Source: Cunninghamella blakesleeana (Eukaryota > Mucoromycota > Mucoromycetes > Mucorales > Cunninghamellaceae). From it: a stretch of 64,000 nucleotides of DNA. The notes under the pieces were generated by a model, which made no database searches, was not told where the DNA came from, and was given only the letters and a program-made list of their open reading frames with translations. The stretch covers positions 2,647,501 to 2,711,500 of the forward strand of contig JAFCIZ010000001.1 in assembly GCA_017871115.1 (NCBI GenBank), written 5' to 3'. Made by a program: the position numbers and the translations under genes. Below are positions 1-11,144 of this stretch, piece by piece; position 1 is the stretch's first letter, and the number at the start of each line of letters is the position of its first letter.

Positions 1-367
1 AGAGAGGGTTCAATAGGGCCAATGTCTTTAATTTCTTCGTCTAAAATAGAATATGAAAAATAAAATGGTAAAAAAGAATAAAAAATCTATTTAATAAAAA
101 CTAATATATTTATAATTATACTTTATTTATTTTATTTTTATTCTTACCATGTTTAGGTACAGGTTGAGTACTCCAAAATTTATGGTCAGCCATATCTTTT
201 TTTTGTTTTGTAGAGGATTCTTGTAACATCATATTTTGCATCATAGCTTCTAATTGAGCACGTAAAACAGCAGCATCTTTATTATTTTTTTTTCCTGATA
301 ATTGCTTGGCTAATTCCATTAATTTATCTTCATTTGGAAGTTTATCTTTCTTTTTATCGTTGGGCAT
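1..367 (-). CDS. NMT1: Glycylpeptide N-tetradecanoyltransferase (N-myristoyltransferase), 5' end only
   Basis: The enzyme transfers myristate from myristoyl-CoA to N-terminal glycines of cytosolic proteins. Two exons are visible: exon 1 at 148-367, starting at the ATG complementary to 365-367, and exon 2 at 1-40, which runs off the left edge. The intron 41-147 has GT-AG borders, and splicing gives the continuous sequence KFWSTQPVPKHDEE...GPIEPSL. KFW-x-TQPVPK followed by GPIEP is the signature entry to the NMT catalytic fold. Before it lies a Lys-rich N-terminus of about 65 residues, usual for eukaryotic NMTs. The acyl-CoA and peptide-binding domains lie outside the window, so function rests on this N-terminal motif alone. 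Confidence 0.9.
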
Positions 368-2455
368 TATAAAAAGTGTTTACTTTAAAATATGGGATGA
401 AAGGGGAAAAAAAAAAAAAACGTAAAGAAAAAAAAATATAACGTGTCAGCCTTTTTTTAAAAAAAAGAGACGCAAATTAAAATGCCGTCGCCATTGCCAT
501 TGCTAGTTTATGGTACCTTTTTAAAAACCGCCCTTAATTTTTTTTTTGCTTTTTACTAAAAACGTTCATAATAAACTTATTACAGTAATAATAATGATAA
601 AATGTATCTTATATTCACTAAATAAATCAATTACGGTTCTAAAAATTAAGGAACTATGTTCAATCAAATAGTTTTCAAATAGTAATCATAAAATTCATAG
701 TAATCAAGTAATCATAGATAAATAATAGATTCCTGTAAATAGGTATATTAAAATTTGATAAATTTTTTTAAATGCAAAGAAAGCGCGATATTAAAGCTTA
801 CTATTAAACGTATATATATATATATATATACTAATTATTTATAAACTTAAAAAAAACTAGAAATAGGCTAGTATAAAAAAAATGTGAGAAAGAACTACGT
901 GTTGTTATTTTATTAGATTGGATGATTATTTATTTATACTTTAAATAGAATAAAACCATTTTTAATCAAAAACTTCTTTTTTTTACTCTAAAAAAAATAG
1001 TATTTTCTCACTATTTTATTTATTCATATTAATACATGAACCAGTTTTTGGATAACTAAATGGCTCCGTTAAATAGCCTTAATATAAATATCTCTCTATC
1101 TCCACCAATGGGCAATAATTAGAAAATTTCAATCTCTCAAACACTAAGGCGGTACTGTATTATTATAATTTCTTATGAAATATATAAGCTATACAAACAA
1201 AATAAATGATGATGATAAGTAAATAAATAAATTAAATGATTGAATAAACTCATGACTTCTTACCAACAACATACACGAATTTGCTTTTATTATTTTCTTC
1301 AATTATTACATAAAACAATATACCATCTCAATCGCGAAACACATTACAATACTATACTTTGATGAGAAAAAAAAGAAAAGTTTTGTGTGTCGAGTGAAAA
1401 TGATGAAATATAATAACTCAAAATTAAACTAAACTACAGACAACTATGGATAGAAAAGGTAAATCATGTGTTTATTATTATTGTTATTTTGCTCTACTTT
1501 GTATTTAATTAAAAAGTAACCAATACATATATGTAATGTTTGTTGTAGACTTAACTAAATACAAAAATGGATATATTCTTTTTATGGAATAAACCTTTTA
1601 TTCTTTTTTTATCTAGTTTAAAAAGAAAGGTAATAATAGAAAAAGTAAAATAGAAATAAATAAATAAATAAATTAAGAAACAAATGTATTTTTATTGTAT
1701 GTAGAGATACATTAATATGGTGGAGGAGGGGGATTTTTATTGTAGTACTAAGTTTATGCACCATCAGATGATTTCAAAACTAGATATTCCTATAAACTTT
1801 ATCTTTCTTTAGTTTTTTGTCCTCCCGCTACCATTATCAAAATAAAGGACGCTCATCTGAATTAAAAGATCTGCAAAAGATTGGTACCAAATTGTAGAAA
1901 ATAAAATAAAATAAAAAAAAAAGGATTAGGGGAATTCGTCTACCTAAAAAAGGAACAATGGGTCATGTTCATTCGGATCGGGATAAAGGTAATGTATTAA
2001 AACTTATTTTTTAACCTTAAAAATAAAAAAGATCATCATGATGTGATTGCGTTATTTAATTCATATATGGAAAATAAAAAGATCAAGTATTTTTTGGGAT
2101 AATAATATAGAAATGAGCTAAACAAATTTATTATTAATAATAGAAATAATAATAAAAAAAAGGATGAATTCATGATATACAAAATGAATACAAATGATAT
2201 AATGATGGATAACTTATATTGAATGAGAAATGATAATAAATATAAATATATATATATATGGATAATAAATATAAAAAAATGATACTAATAATAAATAGAT
2301 ATAATAATAAATGGGGATAAAATATATAAATAAGGTATATTATATGAATGGGGTGAAGAAAGAGGGGGGAAAAGGGATATTCATATTGGTAAAAAAAAAA
2401 AAAAAAAATAGAAAAAAAAAAAAAGAAACCGAGAGATAATATACATATATATATA
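368..2455. other. Intergenic spacer, A/T-rich, no supported gene
   Basis: About 2.1 kb between the divergently placed NMT1 start and the 3' end of STE12. It holds poly-A/T runs, a short TA repeat near 815-830 and many stop codons in all frames. Two short spliceable ORFs (from 1447 and from 1958) were examined and not accepted. Confidence 0.6.
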
Positions 2456-4558
2456 CTAATAATTCATCAAAGAATCTAATGGTTGGATGGTATTAGTATT
2501 CGCATAATGATGAAAAGGGGAAGTATAATCGAAACTATCAATAGGTTTCAATAAAGGTGATTTGTCATGATCAAAAAATGAAGAGGATGAGGAAGAGGAT
2601 GAAGATGAAGAAGGAGGGTAATGATCTACCATAACGTTATTATTTGTTATTGGAGAAGAAGGTTGATGATGATGATCCATAATTGGTGAAGAGGATGAAG
2701 GGTATTGATAAGGATCAACAAAAAAATGAACAGATTGAGGTGAAGATAAACAAGAAGATGGATGGTCCCATTCTAATTGAAATGCCCAATCTCTTTGTTG
2801 CTGTTGCTGTTGCTGTTGATAAGATGAAATAGATGAAGTAGATGATGAAGATGAATGTTGAAGATGAGGGGATAATAACAACTCGTCCATTGAAGTGGTT
2901 GTAGGATAATCTTCGGTTTTAATGATGAATGGATGAGAAGATGAAGAAGAAGGATGAACTGATAATGTAGATGTAGGCGAAGATTGGCATGAAGATATAG
3001 ATGATGAACTAGTAGATGCCGATAATGAAGGGAAAAAGGAATTCATATCTTCTTCGTGATCACTGTTGTCATTTTCTTTACAAGTTACAGTAATAGGTGG
3101 TATCATATTATGATGATGAGATGTTGATATCCATAATGAAGGTGGAGAATGATCTTGATGGTTATTGGATGTTGAATAATAATAATTTTTTTGCTGTTGA
3201 AGTTGACTTTTTTTTTTGTTTATCTTTTTATTGTTTTTATGATTGGGTGAGGAAGAAGATGAGTGGGTATCATCGTTATTATCATTAGATGATCTTTGTC
3301 TTTTTTGATGAGTTTTTTTATGCTGAGCTAAATTGTCTGATCTTGAAAATCGTTTTCCACATAAACCGCACAAATAAGGTCTTTCCATTGTATGGGTGCG
3401 TAAATGTCTCTTTAAATGTTCTAACCTTTTAAATATTTTACCACATGAACTTAAAGGACAAGTGTAAAGTCTTGATATATCTTCGGTAGAATCGGATTTT
3501 GAATGATGGGGATGGTTTTTGCTATGATGGTCATTAAAGGAAGAAGATGAGGAAGTAGAGGAAGGGGAAGAGGAGCCATTAAAGGGCCACCAAAAAGAAT
3601 GAGAATGAAAAGATGAAGATGATAAAGGAGAAGATGGAGAAGATGGATCTAATTTTGGTAAAGAGGAAGAAGATGCGTTTGAGTTGATTCTTCGTCTTCT
3701 TTGTTTATAAGTAGGAGAGCCTTCGAACAAAGAGAATTGACCAAACACGGTAGATACATTGTTCATCATAGAAGTAGATGTGGTAGTAGTAGGATGGGTG
3801 ATCAAAGATAAAGGTTTTGAAGATGGTGGCAGAGATGTTAATATTTTCTTTTTTTGAGATTGATAAAGTACATCAGAAAGTTGCTCTTGCTGTTGTTGTT
3901 GCTGTTGATGATGGTGATGATGATTGGTTAGACAAGCTTTTAAATCCAGATCACTTAATAAATTTTTTCTAAATTCATCAAACATGGCTTGTGTGGTATC
4001 CAAAGTAATAGAGATGGCAGGGTGAACAAGGGCTCTTGAAGTAACTTCAATTCCTAATTTTTCACGTTTCAAATCTCTTTCCAAAGCATCCAAAAAGAGT
4101 CGATCGTGAGGTACAGCAAACCAACGAAACACCTTTTGCTTTTTCTGGGTTCGAATACAATTGTTTTTGTATAGTAGATTCAAAAAGTTGGATTTAGGTT
4201 CTTCCAAAGTGGCATCGTTACCAGGCTTTAAATTTCTTAAGTCACTAAAGATTCCTTCTTCAAATTTTTTCATATTTTCCACAGGACGACCAAATGCATA
4301 AAAGCGGAATACTAATGAGCGGACAATATCGGTACCAGAAATGAAATAATCATCTTGCCAGTGAACGCATGAAATGGTTTCTCCTGTTGGTAAAGTATAT
4401 CGTTTTAAAGAACCTTCTTGGTCTTGTTCATTATCATTGTCATGAAATGATTTAGGTGCTGTGGTTAAAAAGTATTTTAATTGGTTAATTTGTTCTAATC
4501 GTGTATCTAAACTTTCTTCTGTAGGTGGTGGTAATATGATTTCTTCGATAGATTCCAT
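2456..4558 (-). CDS. STE12: Ste12-family transcription factor (STE homeodomain plus two C2H2 zinc fingers)
   Basis: Single-exon gene for 700 residues. Ste12 acts downstream of MAP kinase cascades to drive mating, filamentation or invasive-growth genes. The STE DNA-binding domain covers roughly residues 20-200 (QLKYFLTTAPKSF, then SCVHWQDDYFISGTDIVRSL, then KVFRWFAVPHDRLFLDALERD). Two C2H2 fingers follow near residues 365-420 (CPLSSCGKIFKRLEHLKRHL and CGLCGKRFSRSDNLAQHKKTH). That architecture is the one known outside Saccharomycotina. The rest is low complexity: long Ser runs, His/Gln repeats and Asn-rich stretches, probably disordered activation regions. The start fits the family, whose N-terminus precedes the STE domain by about 20 residues. 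Family assignment is firm; its target genes cannot be read from the sequence. Confidence 0.95.
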   Translation of the reverse strand: MESIEEIILPPPTEESLDTRLEQINQLKYFLTTAPKSFHDNDNEQDQEGSLKRYTLPTGETISCVHWQDDYFISGTDIVRSLVFRFYAFGRPVENMKKFEEGIFSDLRNLKPGNDATLEEPKSNFLNLLYKNNCIRTQKKQKVFRWFAVPHDRLFLDALERDLKREKLGIEVTSRALVHPAISITLDTTQAMFDEFRKNLLSDLDLKACLTNHHHHHQQQQQQQEQLSDVLYQSQKKKILTSLPPSSKPLSLITHPTTTTSTSMMNNVSTVFGQFSLFEGSPTYKQRRRRINSNASSSSLPKLDPSSPSSPLSSSSFHSHSFWWPFNGSSSPSSTSSSSSFNDHHSKNHPHHSKSDSTEDISRLYTCPLSSCGKIFKRLEHLKRHLRTHTMERPYLCGLCGKRFSRSDNLAQHKKTHQKRQRSSNDNNDDTHSSSSSPNHKNNKKINKKKSQLQQQKNYYYSTSNNHQDHSPPSLWISTSHHHNMIPPITVTCKENDNSDHEEDMNSFFPSLSASTSSSSISSCQSSPTSTLSVHPSSSSSHPFIIKTEDYPTTTSMDELLLSPHLQHSSSSSTSSISSYQQQQQQQQRDWAFQLEWDHPSSCLSSPQSVHFFVDPYQYPSSSSPIMDHHHQPSSPITNNNVMVDHYPPSSSSSSSSSSSFFDHDKSPLLKPIDSFDYTSPFHHYANTNTIQPLDSLMNY

Positions 4559-4610
4559 TTTATTTATCTAACAAGTAATTATATAAAGTATAATATAGAA
4601 GGAAAAAAAA

Positions 4611-4643
<33 letters not shown>

Positions 4644-6448
4644 AGAAAATAAGAAAGGTTAATAAAATTATACTCTTTTTATATAAAAATAGAAAAAGAA
4701 AGGAGCGTGTAAGAGAACAAGCTTATTCTTCACCAAAAAAAGTAACTATACCTATTATATGCCCTTAAACGTGATAAAAAGAATTAAGATTGTTTAAAAA
4801 AGAGAATGAAATTGAGAGAGAGAGAGAAGAAAAAAAAAAAAGAGAGGGTAAAAGAAGAAAAAAAAACGTTGATGGTTTCCCTTTTAAATAGAGAGGGGGT
4901 TATTATATGTTGATCAAATAAAGTATGAGTATAATAAAATTAAAAAAATTAGAAAGAAAAAAGAAAGAAGAGCAAAAAAAAAAAAAAAAATTAGAAAAAG
5001 GATCAAGAAATAGGATTTTTTTTGAAGGGCGCAAAAAAAAAAATTTTTTTTTTAAACTTACGTTTTATAGTTTGGTTATTATTTATATATATAATTGATT
5101 ATCATTACCAACATCAATAAGAATAATCATAATAATAGTAATAAATAAATAAATAAATAAATAATAATAATCATAATAATAGTAAATAAAAAATAAGAAA
5201 AATGGATAGTCATCGGGCTTTGTTTGTATAACCCCTTCAAACACTTCTTTTTTAACGTGTGCAACTTTATCAATGCTCACCAAATATAAACCTTTTTTTT
5301 TAAGGTGTTTCATGTTTTTATTATGACGTAAGATATAATCCTTTTTCACACCTATAATTTCGGTAGATCAAAAAAAATAGCATTTATTTCATTCTTTTTT
5401 TTCACTTTCTTTTTTCTTTTTCATTTTTTTTTTTTCATTAATGCTAGATATGGTATAAAAAAAAAAAAAAAAAAAAAAAGGTTTAATAAACTATTTTTTT
5501 TTTCTCTTAGTATGACAAGCTTATATAAAAGTAATAATTAATAAAAAAAAAATAGCAATGATGATTCAAGAAAATAATACGGAACAAATTCAGGATATTG
5601 TAGGATGATGATGTTGATAATGATAATGAAAAGATGTGGATGATAATAATAATAACAATTGGATATATATATATCATCTTTTACTTGTTTTAGTTATTAT
5701 TGTACTCTATTAAGAAAAAAATAAAAAATGATAATACATGTTAGCACTTTTTTTTTTACTATTATTGTTATTACTATTATTCCAAACACTCTAAAACATG
5801 CAAATTAACTGAATATACTCCTGGTACTACCTAAACATGTCAAACAATTGTACACTTTTTTTTTTTTTTTAACCCGAGTAATTTTCTTTTTTCCCTTCCT
5901 TTTCCTTTTTTTAATATGAAATGAGTTATTTTTTTTAATTTTTTTTTTTTTTCTCCAAGAGTATTAATAGTAACTTTTCGAGAGAATAATCTAATCAATT
6001 AAAAATAAATGATCATAATGTATCTTAATGCAAAGAAAAATCGAAATATCTATTGAATTTTCCTTCTTTTGGTTTTAATCCATGAGTTTTTTTTTTTTTT
6101 TTTATAGTTTTTTTTTTTTTTTTATTCTTGTTCCTTGAATAGAGTGGCGCCGATAAAGTTTATTCTTTTGTACTCGCTTTTTTTTAAAAAATAAATAAAT
6201 AATAAATAAATAAATGGATTTCCTAGTTAGGATATCCGATAAAAATGGAACCCTTCGTCAAAAAAAAAAATAAAGAATGGAAGAAAAAGGAAGAAAAAAA
6301 AAGCATTGGTATTTGTATCACCAAAACAATTTGATGTATTTTTTTTTCCAAACAGAAATGTTTTTTTATAAATGTGTTATATAATTGTTTGGTAGTCTAA
6401 AATCACATATGATATTCGTTTTGAATTATATCATAATGGTCATTTCTT

Positions 6449-6480
<32 letters not shown>

Positions 6481-7055
6481 GTGTATGTGTGTGTATGTAT
6501 ATATATATTCATTACATAAGGTTTTATCAATTCATTTTTTTTTTTTTTAACAAGAAAAAATTTTTTTTTTGCATATGTATCTGATAAAAAATATAAAATT
6601 ACTTACATGCTTACCCGAAAAAAAAGACAATGGTGTTACAAAAAAAAAAAAAATAATGATGAAAATTGTTTTATGAATAAAAAATAAATAAACATTCTTC
6701 AAAACTTTTTTGATTTTCATGAGAAAAAGAATTTCGATCCTTTTTTTTTTTTAATATATACTCTTTTTATGACTAAGGTAACACATTTTTTTATAAAAAA
6801 TAAAATAAAATAAAAAAACTTGGCATATTTTAAAGAAGAAAACCTTTCTTCTTTTATTTATTTATTATTTATTTATTTTGTTGTTGTTTTTAAGTTTTTT
6901 TTTAAGAAAAAAAAAAAAAAGTTGATATCCGTGTGTATACATTATGTGTGAGCGGGTTTGTGCGGATTTGTTATGATGAGGAGGAGGAGAAGGAGAAAGA
7001 TATAATATTCTATTTGGAGTTAATGATTTTTTGGTAAATCGCCGAACCTTAAATA

Positions 7056-7109
<54 letters not shown>

Positions 7110-7538
7110 CTTTGCAAAGTTATAGGCATCTCTAAACATAAATAAACCATTCCAGATAAGATGTATCATCAAAACATTAGACTTTTTAATAAAAAAAATA
7201 AAAAATAAATTGAAGCATCTTTTTGTTTCGTTGTTTGGGATTTTTGAATCATTTCGGAAACGATTTTTTATTATTAAATATCAAATTACATTATTATTAT
7301 TATTATTATTTTTCTTTTTTGTAAAATTAAAAAAATAAAAATAAAAACATAAAAATAGAGTATAAAAAAAAAACGATGTGTGTGCAAATAAATAAATAAA
7401 AAAATAAATAAATAATAAAAATCACTTTAAAACATTAAATAAGGATGTATGTATATAAATATATATATAAAAAAAATTATAAAGAGTATATATAAAAGGC
7501 TTTTAAAAAAATTAAAAAAATAATAATCGAGATATTTA
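4559..7538. other. Spacer upstream of STE12, homopolymer- and microsatellite-rich
   Basis: The first 500 bp upstream of STE12 are poly-A and GA-rich tracts, probably promoter and 5' leader. The remainder to the CYP51 stop is A/T homopolymers, a TA/TG repeat near 6455-6510 and an AAT repeat at 7061-7108. One exon-like patch on the minus strand near 5200-5362 has normal codon texture and is described under findings. No complete gene was supported. Confidence 0.6.
7061..7108. repeat. (AAT)n microsatellite
   Basis: Sixteen perfect AAT units in the spacer 3' of CYP51, seen directly. Confidence 0.9.
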
Positions 7539-9564
7539 TTATTCTCTCCAGGTGTAACGAATACTACTATGGTGTTCAGGAACAACAACCATGGAAGTAT
7601 AATCAGATTTTGGAACAGGTTTACCATCTAAATCAAAGTCAAACATACGAATAAAAGTTGAAATAATAGTTTTTAATTGAAGATAACCAAATTGTTCACC
7701 AATACAACGATGTCTACCAGCACCAAAAGGTAAAAAGGGAGATTTAGAAGAAATACCAACAGCACCAAAACCATAATCAATATTAGCATCATCACCTTGT
7801 TCTAATTGATGAACAGGGTCGGTCTTTTCCAACCAACGATGAGGATTGTAAGTAAGAGGTTCATTGAAATAAGTAGCATCCACTTGAGTTACACCAGGAG
7901 CAGCACAAATAAAATTACCCTTGGGAATTTCCATACCATTCTTTTCAAATACAACTTTATCAGCAATAACGCGACGCATCATTTGGAAAATTGGTGGATG
8001 AAGACGTAAAGTTTCACGGATGGTGGCTTCTAACAATGGCATGTCCTTTAAGTTATCGTAGGTTAATTCAGTTTTTAAGGATCCTAATTTTTCAATTTGT
8101 TCTTGACGTAATGCTTTTACAAGGTCAGGGCGGTTGGCTAATTCTAAAATGGTCCATGCTGAGGTAGTGGCTGATGTATGCTGTCCTCCGAATAATACAG
8201 CAATCATCATACCGGCAATATGGTGATCAGGGATTTTAGATCCATCTTTATAAGTACAATCCATTAAAGCTTGAAGTAAATCTGAGTTGGACTAATGTAA
8301 TAAAATAATAATGATGGAAATAAATTAATAAATACACTGTTTTATATCTACCCATCTATTTACAGAAATATATATATATATATAAGCCCCACTTACATTA
8401 TCACCTTCAGCTTTTCTACGTTGAATAATGCTAGAGTATAATTCAGCCATCTTTTTACGGGCAATATCACGACGACGGTAAGAGGGTAAAGGAAGATTGG
8501 GGAAAATGAAATTAATAGGCTTGAAACCTTGATCCAAGTCATAATAAAGACCAGCAACACTGCCATCCATGTTAGCACGGATTTCTTTACCCATTAAACA
8601 TCTTGAAGCAGTATAAATAATCAATGAACCAAAGGTTTCATAAGCATCCATATGTCCAGTAGGTTTAGCAAACTTTTTGAAAAAGTCGGTAGTTTCTTCA
8701 ACAATCATAGGAACATGTTGACGGAAATAATCAGAATTTAAACCAGCTTTAATGAATCTATTATGGTAAATAACAATAATAATGAGTAAAAAACAATAAT
8801 ATATATATATATATATATATTCTTTCTGTCTCTTCTTCCTCGCTCTCTCTCTCTCTTTTTTTTTTTTTTTCTCTAATGATTTATTTTTTTTAAACAATTT
8901 ACTTTTTTTGTTCCATAAAAACAGCATGAGGAGCATCATAGACAACATCAGGACCAAAAACATATTTTGTCATATGGTTATAAGCACCAGCAGCAGAAGA
9001 CAAGTTTTGTTTGTTATTAAAAACAAATTGATTACCATCAGCACCTAAACAAACAGTTACACGTTTACCAACCATTGTAAAAGTAAATACATCACCATAC
9101 TTCTTTTGACATTCTTGTAAAAATTGAACAGGGTTCCTAATAATAAAAATAATAATAATCAAATCAATACAAGTCTTGGAGTATAAAAAATAATTATGTT
9201 CCTTTTTATTTAATGAATTTAATCATAAAGCTTACATGCCAAATTGAACAGCATTACCAAGAACAGGAATTAAAGAGAATACATTGGGAGGTTGATTAGG
9301 GTTTTTAGGACCAATCTAAAATAGTAATTAGAATAATAAGAATAATAATGTTTTTTATTAATATGTATATATAACTATGATTATATTGAATCATTACTGA
9401 TTTGTTTTTAGCTCATAAAGTATAAAAAAACTTTATATTTTTTTTACACTTACCAATTGTGAAAGAATATGAATGGCAATAACCACACCAACTATTAAAC
9501 CACCATAAATGATAACAGAAGATAGTGAGGGTAATAATCCTACTAATTGAGAAACGATGGCCAT
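7539..9564 (-). CDS. CYP51: Lanosterol/eburicol 14-alpha-demethylase, cytochrome P450 family 51
   Basis: ER-membrane P450 that removes the 14-alpha-methyl of lanosterol or eburicol in ergosterol synthesis, and is the azole target. Five exons: 9454-9564, 9236-9315, 8903-9136, 8397-8757 and 7539-8291, giving 512 residues, normal for the family. All introns are GT-AG and the frame is open throughout. Residues about 10-35 form the N-terminal membrane anchor. The I-helix motif GGQHTS, diagnostic of CYP51, is near 297-302, the ExxR pair (ETLR) near 355-358, and the heme loop FGAGRHRCIGE has its ligand Cys near 458. The B-C region reads VFGPDVVYDAP, with Tyr at about residue 130. An inverted repeat lies about 285 bp upstream. 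Mucorales usually have more than one CYP51; which paralog this is cannot be settled from one locus. Confidence 0.97.
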
Positions 9565-9848
9565 TTCTCTTAAGATGATGAAGAAATTTTTTAAAAAATA
9601 AAAAAAAAAAAAAAAGTGATAGAAAAAAGAAAAAGCGGTAAAAGAATATTATATTTATTTTTTTTGTTTAAATATATTATTGACGGATCAAATTCGAACT
9701 CCGTTTTTTGACTTGTGAAATTAAAAAAAAACTTACTGGCATAAACTCTTCCTTACTCTCTCTCTTTACGGTGTTTATAGCAGACTGAATCTTAAAAATA
9801 AAATACTACATAAACAAATATTATGAAGTGATTTTTTTTTGGCTATAC

Positions 9849-9859
9849 TCGGCGGCCGA
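9849..9859. promoter_or_regulatory. GC-rich inverted repeat upstream of CYP51
   Basis: TCGGC-G-GCCGA is a perfect 5-bp inverted repeat with one central base, and also reads as CGG-N3-CCG. It stands out in DNA that is almost all A/T and lies 285 bp upstream of the CYP51 start. CGG/CCG pairs are the usual target form of Zn2Cys6 regulators, so a binding site is possible. This is inference from sequence shape only. Confidence 0.3.
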
Positions 9860-9990
9860 AATTTACCGATGCTGTTAAATATTTTGATTTGATACTATTC
9901 TATTTTCCCTTCATAGCTAATCCTTTTATCAATATTATAATACTTTCTGTATATCTATGTAAATAATATATTAAAATGAACCATCATCTC

Positions 9991-10027
<37 letters not shown>

Positions 10028-10847
10028 TTTGAAGGTAAAATGGCTTTTCTTTTTTTTTTCTTCTCCGTATAAACTTTTTTTTTCTACAGCCAATCAATTT
10101 ATTATATCAAGTTTCACAACAAGTTATAATTTGTGGATCTGGTAAATCATATGTATCTAATTTTTAAAAGAGTAAATAAACAAGACACATAGAACTTGGT
10201 TACTATTTTCTTTTGCTGATATATATATGTATGTACGTTTACCAAATTGTCAATGTATACGTTTTTTAGATTTTCATCATGGAGAAAAAAGTATTTTAAT
10301 AACGAATATAGATGAAAAATAATTCAAAGAAATGGTATGGTACCTTCATCTATTTTCAGTTACACTAATCTTTTTTTTTTTTGAATGGTTTGGTTTTATT
10401 TGACTTGCTTTTTTATCGCTATCTACCACCGTTTATAACTATATTTTAAATGTAAAAAAAGAATAAAGATAATTAAATAAAATAAAAATAGATAATATAT
10501 ATATAGGTTATTAATTTGTTGGTAATGAAAGGTTATATATCTATTTTTAAGGGAATATAAATTTTAAAAAAAAATCGTACCTCTTTTTTTTTATAAATTT
10601 TTATTTTAATGACAGCCAAGGATAAGAATTAAGATCAATTGTAAAATTATTATTGAGCCATTGACGATTGATATATTTAGACATTTATATACATATATAT
10701 CCTAGAATTGGGTATGTTTCTTTTTTTTTTTGTTTAAATAAAGGCAAAAAAACAAAAAGATTCTTTTCCTTTTTCTATATTTTTATTTTTTTTATTTTTT
10801 AACTCGTTTATAAAGAGATTGCGGTTTTATTCATCGCCTATTACATT

Positions 10848-11144
10848 TCAAAGCGTATCCATTTCTCTGTTCGGTTTGAAGTCTTTATTTTTCATTTTTA
10901 TTAATCGACAATGAAACTTGGAGATGCATTTAAACTGCATTGGAAATATATTGCAATTATTTTTTAAAATACATTGTTTTGGTTCCAGTTGCTTAGCATC
11001 ATCCATAAATAAAGAATTATTTATATTATTATAAACTTTAAACTTGTACCTTTGAAATAAAACTCCAGGTACTAATAAAGATAATGATAAGAGAAATATA
11101 CCAGCCTCTCTTCTTCTTCTTATTATTATTATATTTAGTATCAT
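10848..11144 (-). CDS. Doubtful small ORF with one hydrophobic segment and a four-Cys tail
   Basis: ATG-to-stop frame of 98 residues. A basic N-terminus (IIIIRRRREAG) is followed by a hydrophobic stretch (FLLSLSLLVPGVLF). The C-terminal half has four Cys spaced C-x5-C-x9-C-x5-C and a Lys-rich end. Its composition is less repetitive than the surrounding DNA, which is why it is listed. I do not recognise a family and it may be a chance ORF or a relic. Confidence 0.2.
   Translation of the reverse strand: MILNIIIIRRRREAGIFLLSLSLLVPGVLFQRYKFKVYNNINNSLFMDDAKQLEPKQCILKNNCNIFPMQFKCISKFHCRLIKMKNKDFKPNREMDTL

Noticed and set aside
1447..1594. Spliceable 18-residue ORF starting MDRKDLTKYK
   Set aside because: Too short; such GT-AG coincidences are expected in A/T-rich DNA.
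1958..2102. Spliceable 33-residue ORF starting MGHVHSDRDK
   Set aside because: It needs a 43-nt intron, shorter than every supported intron here (64 nt or more), and resembles no family.
3097..3288. Plus-strand ORF opposite STE12
   Set aside because: Antisense shadow of the Ste12 low-complexity region.
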